Program-made: the position numbers and the translations under genes
Source of the DNA: Microbacterium memoriense
Lineage (GTDB): Bacteria; Actinomycetota; Actinomycetes; Actinomycetales; Microbacteriaceae
DNA: 64,000 nucleotides
Reading direction: 5' to 3'
NCBI RefSeq assembly: GCF_025398275.1
Contig: NZ_JAODOR010000010.1
Span: 202,345-266,344, forward strand
In this document: positions 51,895-61,873 of the stretch, in pieces
How the letters are laid out: each line of letters begins with the position of its first letter
How positions within the stretch are numbered: position 1 is the first letter of the stretch
Notes under the pieces: model-generated
What the model saw: only the letters and a program-made list of their open reading frames with translations
Database searches by the model: none
Told to the model about the DNA's origin: nothing

Positions 51895-51929
51895 TGACGT
51901 CACGTGACGCCGCGTGACGCCCCTTGACA
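51895..51929 (+). promoter_or_regulatory. Four TGAC repeats at 10-bp spacing upstream of the cys operon
   Basis: TGACG at 51895, 51905 and 51915 and TGACA at 51925 are spaced exactly one helical turn apart. The last belongs to TTGACA (51924-51929), a consensus -35 box. GTCACGTGAC (51899-51908) is a palindrome within the array. It looks like a cooperative activator or repressor site for the sulfur assimilation operon that starts 94 bases later. Confidence 0.65.
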
Positions 51930-52022
51930 TCGCACTCCATCGAGCACGGAGGGCACACCTAACCTCTCGGATGGGCAGACCACCGCCCACACCCGGGATA
52001 ACGGGATCCCTCAGGAGGCGAT

Positions 52023-53789
52023 GTGACGATCAACGACGCGAAGGCCGGCCCTGCCGTCCAGGATGCGGCGGCCTCACGTGCCGCGCGCATCGCGACCGAA
52101 GGGGCTCGCGCGCGCGCCCCGCGCGCCTCGTCGCGGCCGAACGGGCAGTGGAAGATCGACGGCAAGGCCCCCCTCAACGGCAACGAAGAGTGGAAGCAGG
52201 TCGATGACGGTCTGAGCGTGCGGGATCGCATCGAGAACACCTACTCGAAAGGCGGATTCGCCTCGATCGACCCGACGGATCTGCACGGACGGTTCCGCGT
52301 GTGGGGCCTGTACACGCAGCGCAAGCCCGGGATCGACGGCGGCCGCACCGCGACGCTCGAGCCGCATGAACTCGAAGACGAGTACTTCATGCTGCGCGTG
52401 CGCATCGATGGCGGCCAGCTCACGACCGAGCAGTTGCGGGTCATCGCCGGCATCTCGATGGAGTTCGGTCGAGACACCGCCGATCTGACGGACCGACAGA
52501 ACATCCAGCTGCACTGGGTCGAGGTCGAGTCGATGCCCGAGATCTGGCGCCGCCTCGAGGCGGTCGGCCTCGGCACGACCGAGGCCTGCGGGGACGTACC
52601 GCGGGTCGTGCTCGGCTCCCCCGTCGCGGGTATCGCAGCCGACGAGCTCATCGACCCCACTCCGCAGATCGACGAGATCACGGCACGATTCATCGGGGAC
52701 GAGACCCTCGCGAACCTGCCCCGCAAGTTCAAGTCCGCGATCACGGGGCACCCGAGCCACGACGTCGTGCACGAGATCAATGACGTTGCCTTCGTCGCTG
52801 TCGACCACCCCGAGCTCGGCATCGGGTATGACCTCTGGGTCGGCGGAGGGCTGTCGACGGCGCCCCGACTCGGCGAGCGCCTGGGCGCATTCGTCTCGCC
52901 CGAACGTGTCACCGACACGTGGCACGGCGTCGCGCAGATCTTCCGCGACTACGGGTACCGGCGGCTGCGCAACAAGGCGCGTTTGAAGTTCCTGCTCGCC
53001 GAGTGGGGGACCGAGAAGTTCCGGCAGGTACTGCAGGACGAGTACCTCGGCTACGCGTTGCCCGATGGGCCCCCCGCACCGAAACCCCTCACGCAGGGCG
53101 ATCACGTCGGCGTCCACCGCCAGAAGGACGGCCGCTTCTACATCGGCGTCACCCCGATCGTCGGTCGTGTCTCCGGCCCGAATCTCGCGAGGTTGGCCGA
53201 CCTGATCGAGGCCCACGGCTCGTCGCGCCTGCGGACGACCCCGCATCAGAAACTCGTGATCCTCGACATCCCCGAAGACCGGATCGAGTCGCTCATCGCC
53301 GGGCTCGACGACCTCGGGCTTTCGGCGCGGCCGAGCCTCATCCGACGTGGCACGATCGCGTGCACCGGGATCGAGTTCTGCAAGCTCGCGATCGTCGAGA
53401 CGAAGGCCTACGCGACGGATGCGGTCCTCGCTCTCGAGGAGCGTCTCGCGGGCATCGATCTGCCGCATCCGATCTCGCTGCACGTGAACGGATGCCCGAA
53501 CTCGTGCGCGCGCATCCAGACCGCCGACATCGGCCTCAAGGGCCAGCTCGTCACGATCGACGGAGAGCAGGTACCCGGCTATCAGGTGCACCTGGGCGGA
53601 GGGCTCGCGGACCCTCACCGCGAAGAACCAGAACTCGGGCGGACGGTGCGCGGGCTCAAAGTCCCGGCCGACGGCATCGCCGATTACACCGAGCGGGTCG
53701 TGCGGAGATTCCTGCAGGACCGCGATGCGGCATCCGACGAATCGTTCGCCGAGTGGGCGCACCGCGCCGACGAGGAGGCCCTCGTATGA
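52023..53789 (+). CDS. cysI: Ferredoxin-dependent assimilatory sulfite reductase
   Basis: Six-electron reduction of sulfite to sulfide. The 588-residue protein has duplicated nitrite/sulfite reductase half-domains; the [4Fe-4S]-siroheme cysteines are at about 450-456 (IACTGIEFCKLA) and 490-494 (NGCPNSCAR). Residues 1-45 are a disordered Ala/Arg-rich extension. GTG 52023 has AGGAGG seven bases upstream. It is first in a ten-gene cys operon and depends on siroheme from the SUMT gene at 59607 or the nir operon. Confidence 0.94.
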   Translation: MTINDAKAGPAVQDAAASRAARIATEGARARAPRASSRPNGQWKIDGKAPLNGNEEWKQVDDGLSVRDRIENTYSKGGFASIDPTDLHGRFRVWGLYTQRKPGIDGGRTATLEPHELEDEYFMLRVRIDGGQLTTEQLRVIAGISMEFGRDTADLTDRQNIQLHWVEVESMPEIWRRLEAVGLGTTEACGDVPRVVLGSPVAGIAADELIDPTPQIDEITARFIGDETLANLPRKFKSAITGHPSHDVVHEINDVAFVAVDHPELGIGYDLWVGGGLSTAPRLGERLGAFVSPERVTDTWHGVAQIFRDYGYRRLRNKARLKFLLAEWGTEKFRQVLQDEYLGYALPDGPPAPKPLTQGDHVGVHRQKDGRFYIGVTPIVGRVSGPNLARLADLIEAHGSSRLRTTPHQKLVILDIPEDRIESLIAGLDDLGLSARPSLIRRGTIACTGIEFCKLAIVETKAYATDAVLALEERLAGIDLPHPISLHVNGCPNSCARIQTADIGLKGQLVTIDGEQVPGYQVHLGGGLADPHREEPELGRTVRGLKVPADGIADYTERVVRRFLQDRDAASDESFAEWAHRADEEALV

Positions 53790-54529
53790 GCGTCTCTCTC
53801 TCGCCGCGGATCACGGTCACGCGCTCGCACGACGACCTGCGCGCGCTCGCCGAAGCCGGCAACATCGAGCTTGGGTCGATGACCGATCATGAAGCATCCC
53901 CCGCCGACGTGGTCGCGTGGGTCGCGCGTCATTTCGGCGCGGAAGCCGCGGCCGTCGCGTGCTCGATGGCCGATGCGGCGCTCCCGCACCTCGTCGCGGA
54001 GCGACTGCCCGGGGTCGACGTGCTGTTCCTCGACACGGGCTATCACTTCGCCGAGACGCGGATCACGCGCGATGCGGTGGACACCGCTCTCGATGTGCGG
54101 ATCGTCGATGTGCTGCCCGACCAGACCGTCGCCGAACAGGATGCGTCCTTCGGCGCCCGCCTGTACGAACGCGACCCGGGACTGTGCTGCGCGCGCCGCA
54201 AGGTCGCCCCGCTCCGAGAGGCGTTGGGTGGCTACGAAGTGTGGATCACCGGTGTGCGCCGCGAAGAAGCGCCGACGCGCGCGAACACCCCGCTTGTCAC
54301 GTGGGACGAGCGCAATGGCCTCGTGAAGGTCAACCCGGTCGCCGCCTGGACGTTCGACGACCTGCTCGACTACGCGGGCCTGCACCAGGTGCCCGTGAAC
54401 CTCCTCGTCAGTAACGGATATCCCTCGATCGGGTGCGCGCCGTGCACGAAGGCCGTCGCTCCCGGCGAGGACCCGCGCTCCGGGCGCTGGGCCGGGCTCT
54501 CCAAGACCGAATGCGGGTTGCACTCATGA
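53786..54529 (+). CDS. cysH: Adenylylsulfate (APS) reductase
   Basis: Reduces APS to sulfite with thioredoxin. The 247-residue protein carries both Cys pairs of the [4Fe-4S] form (LCCARRK at about 134 and GCAPCT at about 217), marking APS rather than PAPS specificity, and the C-terminal catalytic ECGLHS. ATG overlaps the cysI stop (ATGA). No APS kinase is in the operon, in agreement. Confidence 0.94.
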   Translation: MSVSLSPRITVTRSHDDLRALAEAGNIELGSMTDHEASPADVVAWVARHFGAEAAAVACSMADAALPHLVAERLPGVDVLFLDTGYHFAETRITRDAVDTALDVRIVDVLPDQTVAEQDASFGARLYERDPGLCCARRKVAPLREALGGYEVWITGVRREEAPTRANTPLVTWDERNGLVKVNPVAAWTFDDLLDYAGLHQVPVNLLVSNGYPSIGCAPCTKAVAPGEDPRSGRWAGLSKTECGLHS

Positions 54530-55434
54530 CCACCGTCACGTCACGCCTCGATACCCTCGACCTGCTCGAGGCCGAAGCAATCCACATCATCCGCGAGGTG
54601 GTCGCCGAGTTCGAGCGCCCCGTCCTGCTCTTCTCGGGCGGCAAAGACTCGGTCGTGGTGCTGCATCTCGCGACGAAGGCGTTCTTCCCGGGACGTGTGC
54701 CGTTCCCCGTCCTGCACGTCGACACGGGTCACAACTTCCCCGAGGTGCTCGCCTTCCGCGACGAGACCGTCGCGCGGCTCGGAATCCGGCTCGAGGTCGC
54801 CCGCGTACAGGACTACATCGACGACGGTCGTCTGCACGAGCGCGCCGACGGCACGCGCAATCCGCTGCAGACGCTGCCGCTTCTCGAGGCGATCGCGGCC
54901 GGGAGGCACGACGCGGTCTTCGGGGGCGCCCGCCGCGATGAAGACAAGGCGCGGGCCAAAGAGCGCATCATCTCGCTGCGCGACGAGTTCGGGCAGTGGG
55001 ATCCCCGCAACCAGCGCCCCGAGCTGTGGAGCCTCTACAACGGGCGCCACACGCCCGGCCAACACGTGCGGGCCTTCCCGATCTCGAACTGGACCGAGCT
55101 CGACGTCTGGCGCTACATCGAGCGCGAGGGAATCCCGTTGCCCCCGCTCTACTTCGCGCACGAACGCGAGGTATATGCGCGTGATGGCATGTGGCGCGCG
55201 GTGGGTGAGTCGTCGCCGGCCCGGCCCGACGAAAAAACCGAACGTCGCCTCGTGCGCTACCGCACGGTCGGCGACATGAGCTGCACGGGCGCCGTCGAAT
55301 CGGACGCCGCCGACCTCGCCGCGATCGTCGCGGAGATCGCGGTGTCCACCCTGACCGAACGCGGCGCTACGCGGGCCGATGACCGCATCTCGGAGGCCGC
55401 CATGGAAGATCGCAAGAAGGACGGGTACTTCTGA
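54526..55434 (+). CDS. cysD: Sulfate adenylyltransferase subunit 2
   Basis: Catalytic subunit of ATP sulfurylase making APS. The 302 residues have the PP-loop FSGGKDSVVV (about 37-46), HVDTGHNFPEV and the C-terminal DRKKDGYF. ATG 54526 overlaps the cysH stop (ATGA), and the TGA overlaps the cysN ATG (TGATG). Confidence 0.96.
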   Translation: MTTVTSRLDTLDLLEAEAIHIIREVVAEFERPVLLFSGGKDSVVVLHLATKAFFPGRVPFPVLHVDTGHNFPEVLAFRDETVARLGIRLEVARVQDYIDDGRLHERADGTRNPLQTLPLLEAIAAGRHDAVFGGARRDEDKARAKERIISLRDEFGQWDPRNQRPELWSLYNGRHTPGQHVRAFPISNWTELDVWRYIEREGIPLPPLYFAHEREVYARDGMWRAVGESSPARPDEKTERRLVRYRTVGDMSCTGAVESDAADLAAIVAEIAVSTLTERGATRADDRISEAAMEDRKKDGYF

Positions 55435-56759
55435 TGTCCACGACCGAAGCCGTCCGCACGGCGCTCGACACCTCGACCCTGTTCCGCTTCGCGACGGCCG
55501 GGTCGGTCGACGACGGCAAGTCGACCCTCGTCGGGCGACTGCTGCACGATTCGAAGGCGATCCTCGCCGACCAGCTCGAACAGGTCGCCCGCACGTCGGC
55601 CGAGCGCGGCTTCGCGCACGGGGCATTCGACTTCGCCCTGCTGACCGACGGCCTGCGCGCAGAGCGGGAGCAGGGCATCACTATCGACGTCGCCTATCGC
55701 TACTTCTCGACCGGCAATCGCAGCTTCATCCTCGCCGACTGCCCGGGGCACGTGCAGTACACGCGCAATATGGTGACCGGCGCCACAACCGCCGACGCCG
55801 TGATCGTCTTGATCGACGGCCGCAAGGGTGTGCTCGAACAGACCCGGCGCCACCTCGCCGTCATCGCGCTGCTCCGCGTTCCGCACGTCATCGTGGCGGT
55901 GAACAAGATCGATCTGCTCGGCTACGCGCACTCCGCGTTCGACGAGGTCGCGGCACAGGTTGATCGCGTGACCGCCGAGCTCGGCATCGATGACGTGCAT
56001 GTCATTCCGGTGTCGGCCCTCGAGGGTGACAACATCGTCGACCGATCGGCCCACACGCCCTGGTACGACGGGCCCGCGCTGCTCGAACTGCTCGAGACGC
56101 TCCCCGGTCAGGAAGAGCTCGCGTCAGCCCCGGGCGACTTCCGGCTTCCGGTGCAGCTGGTCCTTCGCCCCCAGGGCGGCCTGTCGCCCGAGATCGCTGC
56201 CGGCGAGGCGGAGGGTTTGCGTGACTACCGTGCCGCCGCCGGGCGCATCGCGTCGGGTTCGGTGCGCATCGGAGACGAGGTGCAGGTCTTCCCCTCGGGC
56301 ATCCGTACGATCGTGTCCGGCATCTCGGTCGCCGGGGTCGACGTCGATCGCGCTACCGCGCCGCAATCGGTGGCACTCGAACTCGCGGGCGACATCGACG
56401 TCGCGCGCGGCAGTGTGATCGCAGCGACCGACACCCTTCCCGGTGCCCGACGCGAGATCGACGCTGAGCTCTTCCAGCTCGATGCACGCACGCTCGTCGA
56501 GGGCGCCCGCGTGCTCGTCAAGCACGGTACCGCGACCGTCCAGGCGGTCGTCACACAGATCGAATCGCGCTACGACCTCGACACGCTCGCGCACGAGCCC
56601 GCCGAGGCGCTCGCGGTGAACGACATCGGTCGTGTCCGGCTGCGCCTGGCCGCGGTCCTCCCCCTCGAGTCCTACCGGGACAACCGTGCCGGGGGCTCGT
56701 TCCTCGTGATCCATCCGGCCGACGGCGCGACTCTCGCCGCCGGCATCGCGCGCGACTGA
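55434..56759 (+). CDS. cysN: Sulfate adenylyltransferase subunit 1 (GTPase)
   Basis: EF-Tu-like GTPase that drives APS formation. The 441-residue protein has G1 GSVDDGKSTL (about 22-31), G3 DCPGHVQYT and G4 NKIDLL. It is a stand-alone CysN without a CysC kinase domain, consistent with direct APS reduction. Confidence 0.96.
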   Translation: MSTTEAVRTALDTSTLFRFATAGSVDDGKSTLVGRLLHDSKAILADQLEQVARTSAERGFAHGAFDFALLTDGLRAEREQGITIDVAYRYFSTGNRSFILADCPGHVQYTRNMVTGATTADAVIVLIDGRKGVLEQTRRHLAVIALLRVPHVIVAVNKIDLLGYAHSAFDEVAAQVDRVTAELGIDDVHVIPVSALEGDNIVDRSAHTPWYDGPALLELLETLPGQEELASAPGDFRLPVQLVLRPQGGLSPEIAAGEAEGLRDYRAAAGRIASGSVRIGDEVQVFPSGIRTIVSGISVAGVDVDRATAPQSVALELAGDIDVARGSVIAATDTLPGARREIDAELFQLDARTLVEGARVLVKHGTATVQAVVTQIESRYDLDTLAHEPAEALAVNDIGRVRLRLAAVLPLESYRDNRAGGSFLVIHPADGATLAAGIARD

Positions 56760-56808
56760 CCCGTCGCGCATCCACTCACACGCACGACCCGCTGAAGGAG
56801 GCGACACC

Positions 56809-57870
56809 GTGAACAACATCCGCACCGCGACGACGATCACCACCCTGGGACTCGTGGCATGCATGATGGCGGGTTGCACCTCCGCCGCAGCGAACACGGC
56901 CGAAGAAGTCACCGAGCTGCGTCTCGGCTACTTCGCCAACGTCACCCATGCGCCGGCGTTGATCGGTCTCGAAGAGGATCTGTTCGACGATGCCCTCGGC
57001 GATGTCGATGTGACCACCCAGGTCTTCAATGCCGGGCCCGCCGCGATCGAGGCGCTGACCGCAGGTGCGATCGATGCGACCTACATCGGTCCGAACCCCT
57101 CGATCAATACGTACATCCAGTCGGGCGGCGTCTCGGCCCGCATCGTCGCCGGCGCCGCGACGGGGGGCGCAGCGCTCGTCGTCCACGAGGGCATCGACTC
57201 GCCCGCCGACCTCGAGGGAACGACGATCGCGACCCCCCAGCTGGGCAACACGCAGGATGTGGCCTTGCGCGCCTGGCTTGCCGCGCAGGGATTCGCAACC
57301 GACACGACGGGCGGCGGTGACGTGAACATCACCCCGACCGACAACGCCCAGACCCTCACGCTCTTCCAAGACGGCAACGTGGACGGTGCCTGGCTCCCCG
57401 AGCCCTGGGTGTCGCGTCTGGTTCTCGACGCGGGGGCGCACGTGCTGGTCGACGAAGCGGATCTCTGGGCAGACGGAGAGTTTCCCACCACGGTGCTGCT
57501 CGTGCGGGCCGAGTTCCTCGACGCGCATCCGGACGTCGTCGAAGATCTGCTCGCGGGCCACATCGCCGCGGTGCAGTGGATCGAGGAGCACCCCGATGAG
57601 ACGCCGACGGTCATCAACAACGCGCTGGAAGACGAGACCGGCAAACGCCTCGACGATGCGGTCATCATCCGCGCGCTCGAGCACGTGACGTTCTCGGTCG
57701 ATCCGCACGCCGACACGTTCGAAACCCTGGTCGCGAACGGTCTCGAGGCCGGAACACAGAAAGAGGGATCGATCGAGGGGTTGTTCGACCTGCGACTCCT
57801 CAACACGCTGCTCGAGGCATCCGGAGAGTCCGCCGTGTCGGCCGCCGGGCTCGGAGAGGATTCACCGTGA
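56809..57870 (+). CDS. ABC substrate-binding lipoprotein, SsuA/TauA/NMT1-like
   Basis: A 353-residue lipoprotein: signal peptide with lipobox MAGC (Cys23) and an SsuA/NMT1-type binding domain (LRLGYFANVTHAPALIGLEE, GAIDATYIGPNPSIN, VDGAWLPEPWVSRLV). It should capture a sulfonate, or another sulfur compound, outside the membrane. AAGGAGG is eight bases upstream of ATG 56809, 49 bases after cysN. No SsuD or TauD monooxygenase is in the window, so the ligand is unresolved. Confidence 0.88.
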   Translation: MNNIRTATTITTLGLVACMMAGCTSAAANTAEEVTELRLGYFANVTHAPALIGLEEDLFDDALGDVDVTTQVFNAGPAAIEALTAGAIDATYIGPNPSINTYIQSGGVSARIVAGAATGGAALVVHEGIDSPADLEGTTIATPQLGNTQDVALRAWLAAQGFATDTTGGGDVNITPTDNAQTLTLFQDGNVDGAWLPEPWVSRLVLDAGAHVLVDEADLWADGEFPTTVLLVRAEFLDAHPDVVEDLLAGHIAAVQWIEEHPDETPTVINNALEDETGKRLDDAVIIRALEHVTFSVDPHADTFETLVANGLEAGTQKEGSIEGLFDLRLLNTLLEASGESAVSAAGLGEDSP

Positions 57871-58715
57871 TGTTGCCGTCTCGCGAAGCACGCACCGACG
57901 CGGTGCCTGCGCGCGTGCCGAACCTGCTCGGTCCGAGTTTCGACAGCGTCGCACCCGTCGCGGTGCCGACGTCCGCTCCGGCCTCGGCCGTGCGTATCGA
58001 CCGCGTGTCGAAGCAGTTCGGAACCGGCCCCGTTGTCCTCGACGACGTCAGTCTCGACATCGCGCCGGGCGAGTTCGTCTGCCTGCTCGGCGCATCGGGC
58101 TGCGGCAAGTCGACACTGCTGAACCTCATCGCCGGTCTCGACAGGCCGTCGTCGGGTCAGATCGAGACGCCCGGCGAGGGGTCGGCGGTCATGTTCCAAG
58201 AATCCGCTCTCATGCCCTGGCTCACCGCGCGACGCAACGTCGAGCTCGCCCTGCGTCTGCGCGGGGTCCCGCGTCGCGAGCGCCACGAGAAGGCGCTCGT
58301 TCTGCTCGATTCCGTGAATTTGGCGGATGCCGCCGACAAGCGTCCGCACGAGCTCTCGGGCGGCATGCGCCAGCGCGTGGCGCTCGCGCGCGCGCTGGCT
58401 CAGGATCGGCCGGTGCTGCTGATGGACGAGCCGTTCGCGGCGTTGGATGCGATCACCCGCGACCTGGCCCACGAAGAGCTCGAGCGTGTGTGGCGCACGA
58501 CCGGTCGCACGATCGTCTTCGTCACCCACAACGTGCGCGAAGCCGCCCGCCTCGGGCAGCGCGTTGTGTTGATGGGGAGCCGCCCCGGCCGCATCGTGCA
58601 GGAGTGGCGCATCACCAAGACCACCGGGCGTCGCATCGAGTCGCCCGAGGTCGCCGCGCTGTCGGTGGAGATCACCGATCAATTGCGCAAGGAGATCCGT
58701 CGCAATGCCGCATGA
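57867..58715 (+). CDS. ABC ATP-binding protein, SsuB/TauB-like
   Basis: A 282-residue ATPase with Walker A GASGCGKSTLL, signature LSGGMRQRVALARA and Walker B VLLMDEPFAALDA. About 40 extra residues precede the domain. GTG 57867 overlaps the lipoprotein stop (GTGA); ATG 57870 is an alternative. It powers the importer. Confidence 0.92.
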   Translation: MMLPSREARTDAVPARVPNLLGPSFDSVAPVAVPTSAPASAVRIDRVSKQFGTGPVVLDDVSLDIAPGEFVCLLGASGCGKSTLLNLIAGLDRPSSGQIETPGEGSAVMFQESALMPWLTARRNVELALRLRGVPRRERHEKALVLLDSVNLADAADKRPHELSGGMRQRVALARALAQDRPVLLMDEPFAALDAITRDLAHEELERVWRTTGRTIVFVTHNVREAARLGQRVVLMGSRPGRIVQEWRITKTTGRRIESPEVAALSVEITDQLRKEIRRNAA

Positions 58716-59610
58716 CACTGTTGTCGCGGGTCGGCCGTCGACCTCCGAAGACCTCCGCAGCCTCGAAGCGGGCCTCGATCGCCTGCAGACCGACGCCGAG
58801 CGCCCGGGTGGGCGCGGCCGGGACATGCTCGCCAGCGTGCTGCTGCCCGTCGCGTTCGTGGCCCTCTTGCTCGTCGCGTGGCAGCTCTACGTCGTGATCG
58901 CTGAGCCGCGCCCGGACCGGCTTCCGTCGCCTCTCGCCGTGGCCGGCGCGCTGGGTGATGCGTGGGATGCCGGTCGGCTCCAGCTCGCCGTCACCACGAG
59001 CCTCGAGCGGGGGATCGTCGGGTTCGTTATCGCGATCGTCGTCGGCACACCCATCGGATTGCTGCTCGCCGAAGTGCGCCCGATTCGCCGTGCCGTCGGG
59101 CCCATCATTTCGGGCCTGCAGGTTCTGCCCTCGGTCGCCTGGGTTCCCGCGGCGATCCTCTGGTTCGGCCTTTCGGACGCGACGGTCTACTTCGTGATTC
59201 TGATGGGCGCGATCCCCTCGATCGTCAACGGACTGATCGCCGGCGTCCAGCAGGTACCGCCGCAGCTGCGCCGGGTGGGCACCGTGCTGGGCGCGAGCCG
59301 GCGGCAGTTGGCGACGTCGGTCATTCTGCCCGCTGCTCTTCCGGGATATCTCGCCGGCCTCAAGCAGGGGTGGGCGTTCTCATGGCGCTCGCTCATGGCG
59401 GCGGAGATCATCGCGACCGGTGGGACGATCGGGTTCGGCCTCGGTTCGATGCTCGATCAGAGCCGTGAACTCGCGGATCTGGCGGGCGTCCTCGGGACGA
59501 TCCTGGTGATCCTCTTCATCGGGATCTTGATCGAACTCCTCTTCTTCGGTCCGCTGGAGCGACGGATGCTGCGGCGCCGCGGACTCCTTCTCTCCGGAGG
59601 TGCGCGATGA
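58705..59610 (+). CDS. ABC permease, SsuC/TauC-like
   Basis: A 301-residue binding-protein-dependent permease with six or so helices and the EAA loop GASRRQLATSVILPAALPGYLAGLK. It overlaps the ATPase gene by 11 bases and the following methyltransferase by four (ATGA). Confidence 0.92.
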   Translation: MPHDTVVAGRPSTSEDLRSLEAGLDRLQTDAERPGGRGRDMLASVLLPVAFVALLLVAWQLYVVIAEPRPDRLPSPLAVAGALGDAWDAGRLQLAVTTSLERGIVGFVIAIVVGTPIGLLLAEVRPIRRAVGPIISGLQVLPSVAWVPAAILWFGLSDATVYFVILMGAIPSIVNGLIAGVQQVPPQLRRVGTVLGASRRQLATSVILPAALPGYLAGLKQGWAFSWRSLMAAEIIATGGTIGFGLGSMLDQSRELADLAGVLGTILVILFIGILIELLFFGPLERRMLRRRGLLLSGGAR

Positions 59611-60404
59611 CGGGTCAGGTCTGGCTGGTGGGCGCCGGCCCCGGCGACGCGGGACTCCTGACCGTGCGCGGGTTGCGCGCGCTCGAGCGGGCCGACGTAA
59701 TCGTCGCCGATCGGCTCGGTGCGCGCGCGGTGCTCGACGGCCTCGCGGCCGATGGCGTCGCACTCCGCGCCGAGGTCATCGACGTCGGCAAGCTGCCCGG
59801 TCATCACGCCGTGCCGCAGGACGGCATCAACGCGCTCCTCGTGCACCTCGCCCGCGAGGGCAAGAATGTCGTGCGCCTCAAGGGCGGCGACCCTTACGTC
59901 TTCGGCCGCGGTGGGGAAGAACTCGCGTTCTGCCGAGAGGCAGGCATCGAGGTCGTCGTCGTTCCGGGCATCACGAGCGCGATCTCCGTGCCCGCTCTTG
60001 CCGGCATCCCCCTGACACACCGCGGGCTTGCGACGGCCTTCACCGTCGTCACCGGCCACGACCAGATCGTGGCGCTCGGCGGAGGACGCGACCACACGGT
60101 CGTGCTCCTCATGGGCGTCGGCACGCTCGCACACTCCGCCGTCACCCTCGCCCGCGGTGATCGCGGTGCGGACTGCCCGGTCGCGATCGTCGAAGACGGC
60201 TTCGGCCCACGGCAGCGGGTCACAGTGGGCACCCTCGGCACGATCGCGGCACAGGCGGCCGCGCGCGGCATCCGCTCCCCCGCCGTCGTCATCGTCGGCG
60301 ACGTCGTGCGTCTCAGCCCCTTCTCTCCGGCCGAACTCGCCGCCTCGGCGCGGGATGCGTCAGAACAGCACACCGCTCGCCTGGTCACCCGCCTGTCCAC
60401 GTGA
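59607..60404 (+). CDS. cobA: Uroporphyrinogen-III C-methyltransferase
   Basis: A 265-residue stand-alone SUMT making precorrin-2 for siroheme (WLVGAGPGDAGLLTVRG, RLKGGDPYVFGRGGEE, GIPLTHRGLATAF). It supplies the cofactor of CysI in the same operon and is a paralogue of the SUMT domain of CysG at 43255. ATG overlaps the permease stop and the stop overlaps the next GTG. Confidence 0.94.
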   Translation: MTGQVWLVGAGPGDAGLLTVRGLRALERADVIVADRLGARAVLDGLAADGVALRAEVIDVGKLPGHHAVPQDGINALLVHLAREGKNVVRLKGGDPYVFGRGGEELAFCREAGIEVVVVPGITSAISVPALAGIPLTHRGLATAFTVVTGHDQIVALGGGRDHTVVLLMGVGTLAHSAVTLARGDRGADCPVAIVEDGFGPRQRVTVGTLGTIAAQAAARGIRSPAVVIVGDVVRLSPFSPAELAASARDASEQHTARLVTRLST

Positions 60405-61837
60405 CAGATGTGGCCGCATCCGGCACGCCGAAGCGACCACACGTGACCCTCGAACCACTCACACCGAAAGACACCTCTGTGACTTCTCTGAACCTGCGCG
60501 TCGCGATCGTCGGCGCTGGACCCGCCGGTATCTACGCGGGCAACATCCTCACCAACGCTGTCCGCGACACCGGTGGGGAGGTCGAGATCGACCTGTTCGA
60601 CTCGCTTCCCGCGCCCTACGGCCTTATCCGCTACGGCGTCGCGCCCGATCACCCCCGCATCAAGGGCATCGTCACGTCGCTGCACGAGATGTTGGATGCC
60701 GGCGCCATCCGCTTCCTCGGCAACGTCGAGGTCGGTCGTGACATCGCGATCGACGATCTGCAGGAGCGCTACGACGCCGTCATCCTCGCGACGGGCGCGA
60801 TCCGGGACGCCGCACTCGACATCCCGGGCATCGATCTGCCGGGCTCGTACGGTGCCGCCGACTTCGTCGCGTGGTTCGACGGACACCCCGACGTGCCGCG
60901 CGAGTGGCCGCTCGAGGCCGCGGAGGTCGCCGTGATCGGCAACGGCAACGTCGCCCTCGACGTGGCACGCGTGCTCGCGAAGCACGCCGTCGACCTGCGA
61001 TCGACCGAGGTGCCCGACAACGTCCTCGCCGGGCTCGAGGCCTCCGCCGTGACCGACGTGCACGTGTTCGGCCGGCGGGGCCCGCTCGACGTCAAGTTCA
61101 CCCCGATCGAGTTGCGCGAACTGGGAGAGGTGCCGGGTGTCGACATCGTGCTCGCCGACGAAGACTTCGAGGCTCTCGAACTCGCCGCGGGCTCCAGCAA
61201 CCAGCTCAAGGTGATTCTGCGGACTTTCCAGGCGTGGCGCACCCGCGGGCTCAGCGGCGCGAGCCGTCGGCTGCACCTGCACTTCTGGCACGCGCCGGTC
61301 GCCGTCCTCGGCGACGACCGGGTCGAGGCTCTGCGCTTCGAGCGCACGGCGCTCGGCGCCGACGGTGTCGTGCGCGGCACCGGTGAGATGCGCGACATTC
61401 CCGTGCAGGCCGTCTACCGCGCCGTCGGGTATTTCGGCACGCCCGTTGTCGACGCGCCGTTCGACGACGCGCGCGGAGTGATTCCGAACATCCAGGGACG
61501 CGTCGTCGACGTGCCCGGCCTGTACGCGACCGGCTGGATCAAGCGCGGCCCGGTGGGCCTGATCGGCCATACCAAGTCGGATGCCATGGAGACGATCGCC
61601 CACCTCGTCGCCGATGCGAGCGCCGGCGTGCTCCCTCCGCGCGCGATCGACGACGACGTCGTGGGCCTTCTCGACGAGCGCGACGTCGCGTACACGACAT
61701 GGGATGGCTGGCTCACCCTCGACGCGCACGAGCGCGCCCTGGGCTCCGCACACCAGCACGTCCGCGAGCGGGTCAAGGTCGTGGCGCGTGATGAGCAGGT
61801 CGAGATCTCACGCGCCGCCAGCCTCACGCTGTCATGA
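60401..61837 (+). CDS. Ferredoxin-NADP+ reductase (FprA type)
   Basis: An adrenodoxin-reductase-like flavoprotein of 478 residues that passes electrons from NADPH to ferredoxin for sulfite reduction. FAD motif VAIVGAGPAGIYAG, PYGLIRYGVAPDHPRIK, NADP motif VIGNGNVALDVAR and C-terminal GWIKRGPVGLIGH are all present. GTG 60401 overlaps the cobA stop, but GTG 60479 would start right at the FAD domain as in relatives. No ferredoxin gene adjoins it. Confidence 0.93.
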   Translation: MTDVAASGTPKRPHVTLEPLTPKDTSVTSLNLRVAIVGAGPAGIYAGNILTNAVRDTGGEVEIDLFDSLPAPYGLIRYGVAPDHPRIKGIVTSLHEMLDAGAIRFLGNVEVGRDIAIDDLQERYDAVILATGAIRDAALDIPGIDLPGSYGAADFVAWFDGHPDVPREWPLEAAEVAVIGNGNVALDVARVLAKHAVDLRSTEVPDNVLAGLEASAVTDVHVFGRRGPLDVKFTPIELRELGEVPGVDIVLADEDFEALELAAGSSNQLKVILRTFQAWRTRGLSGASRRLHLHFWHAPVAVLGDDRVEALRFERTALGADGVVRGTGEMRDIPVQAVYRAVGYFGTPVVDAPFDDARGVIPNIQGRVVDVPGLYATGWIKRGPVGLIGHTKSDAMETIAHLVADASAGVLPPRAIDDDVVGLLDERDVAYTTWDGWLTLDAHERALGSAHQHVRERVKVVARDEQVEISRAASLTLS

Positions 61838-61873
61838 GGGACGCCATCGCGTCCCTCGGCGGGACGGCGCCAC

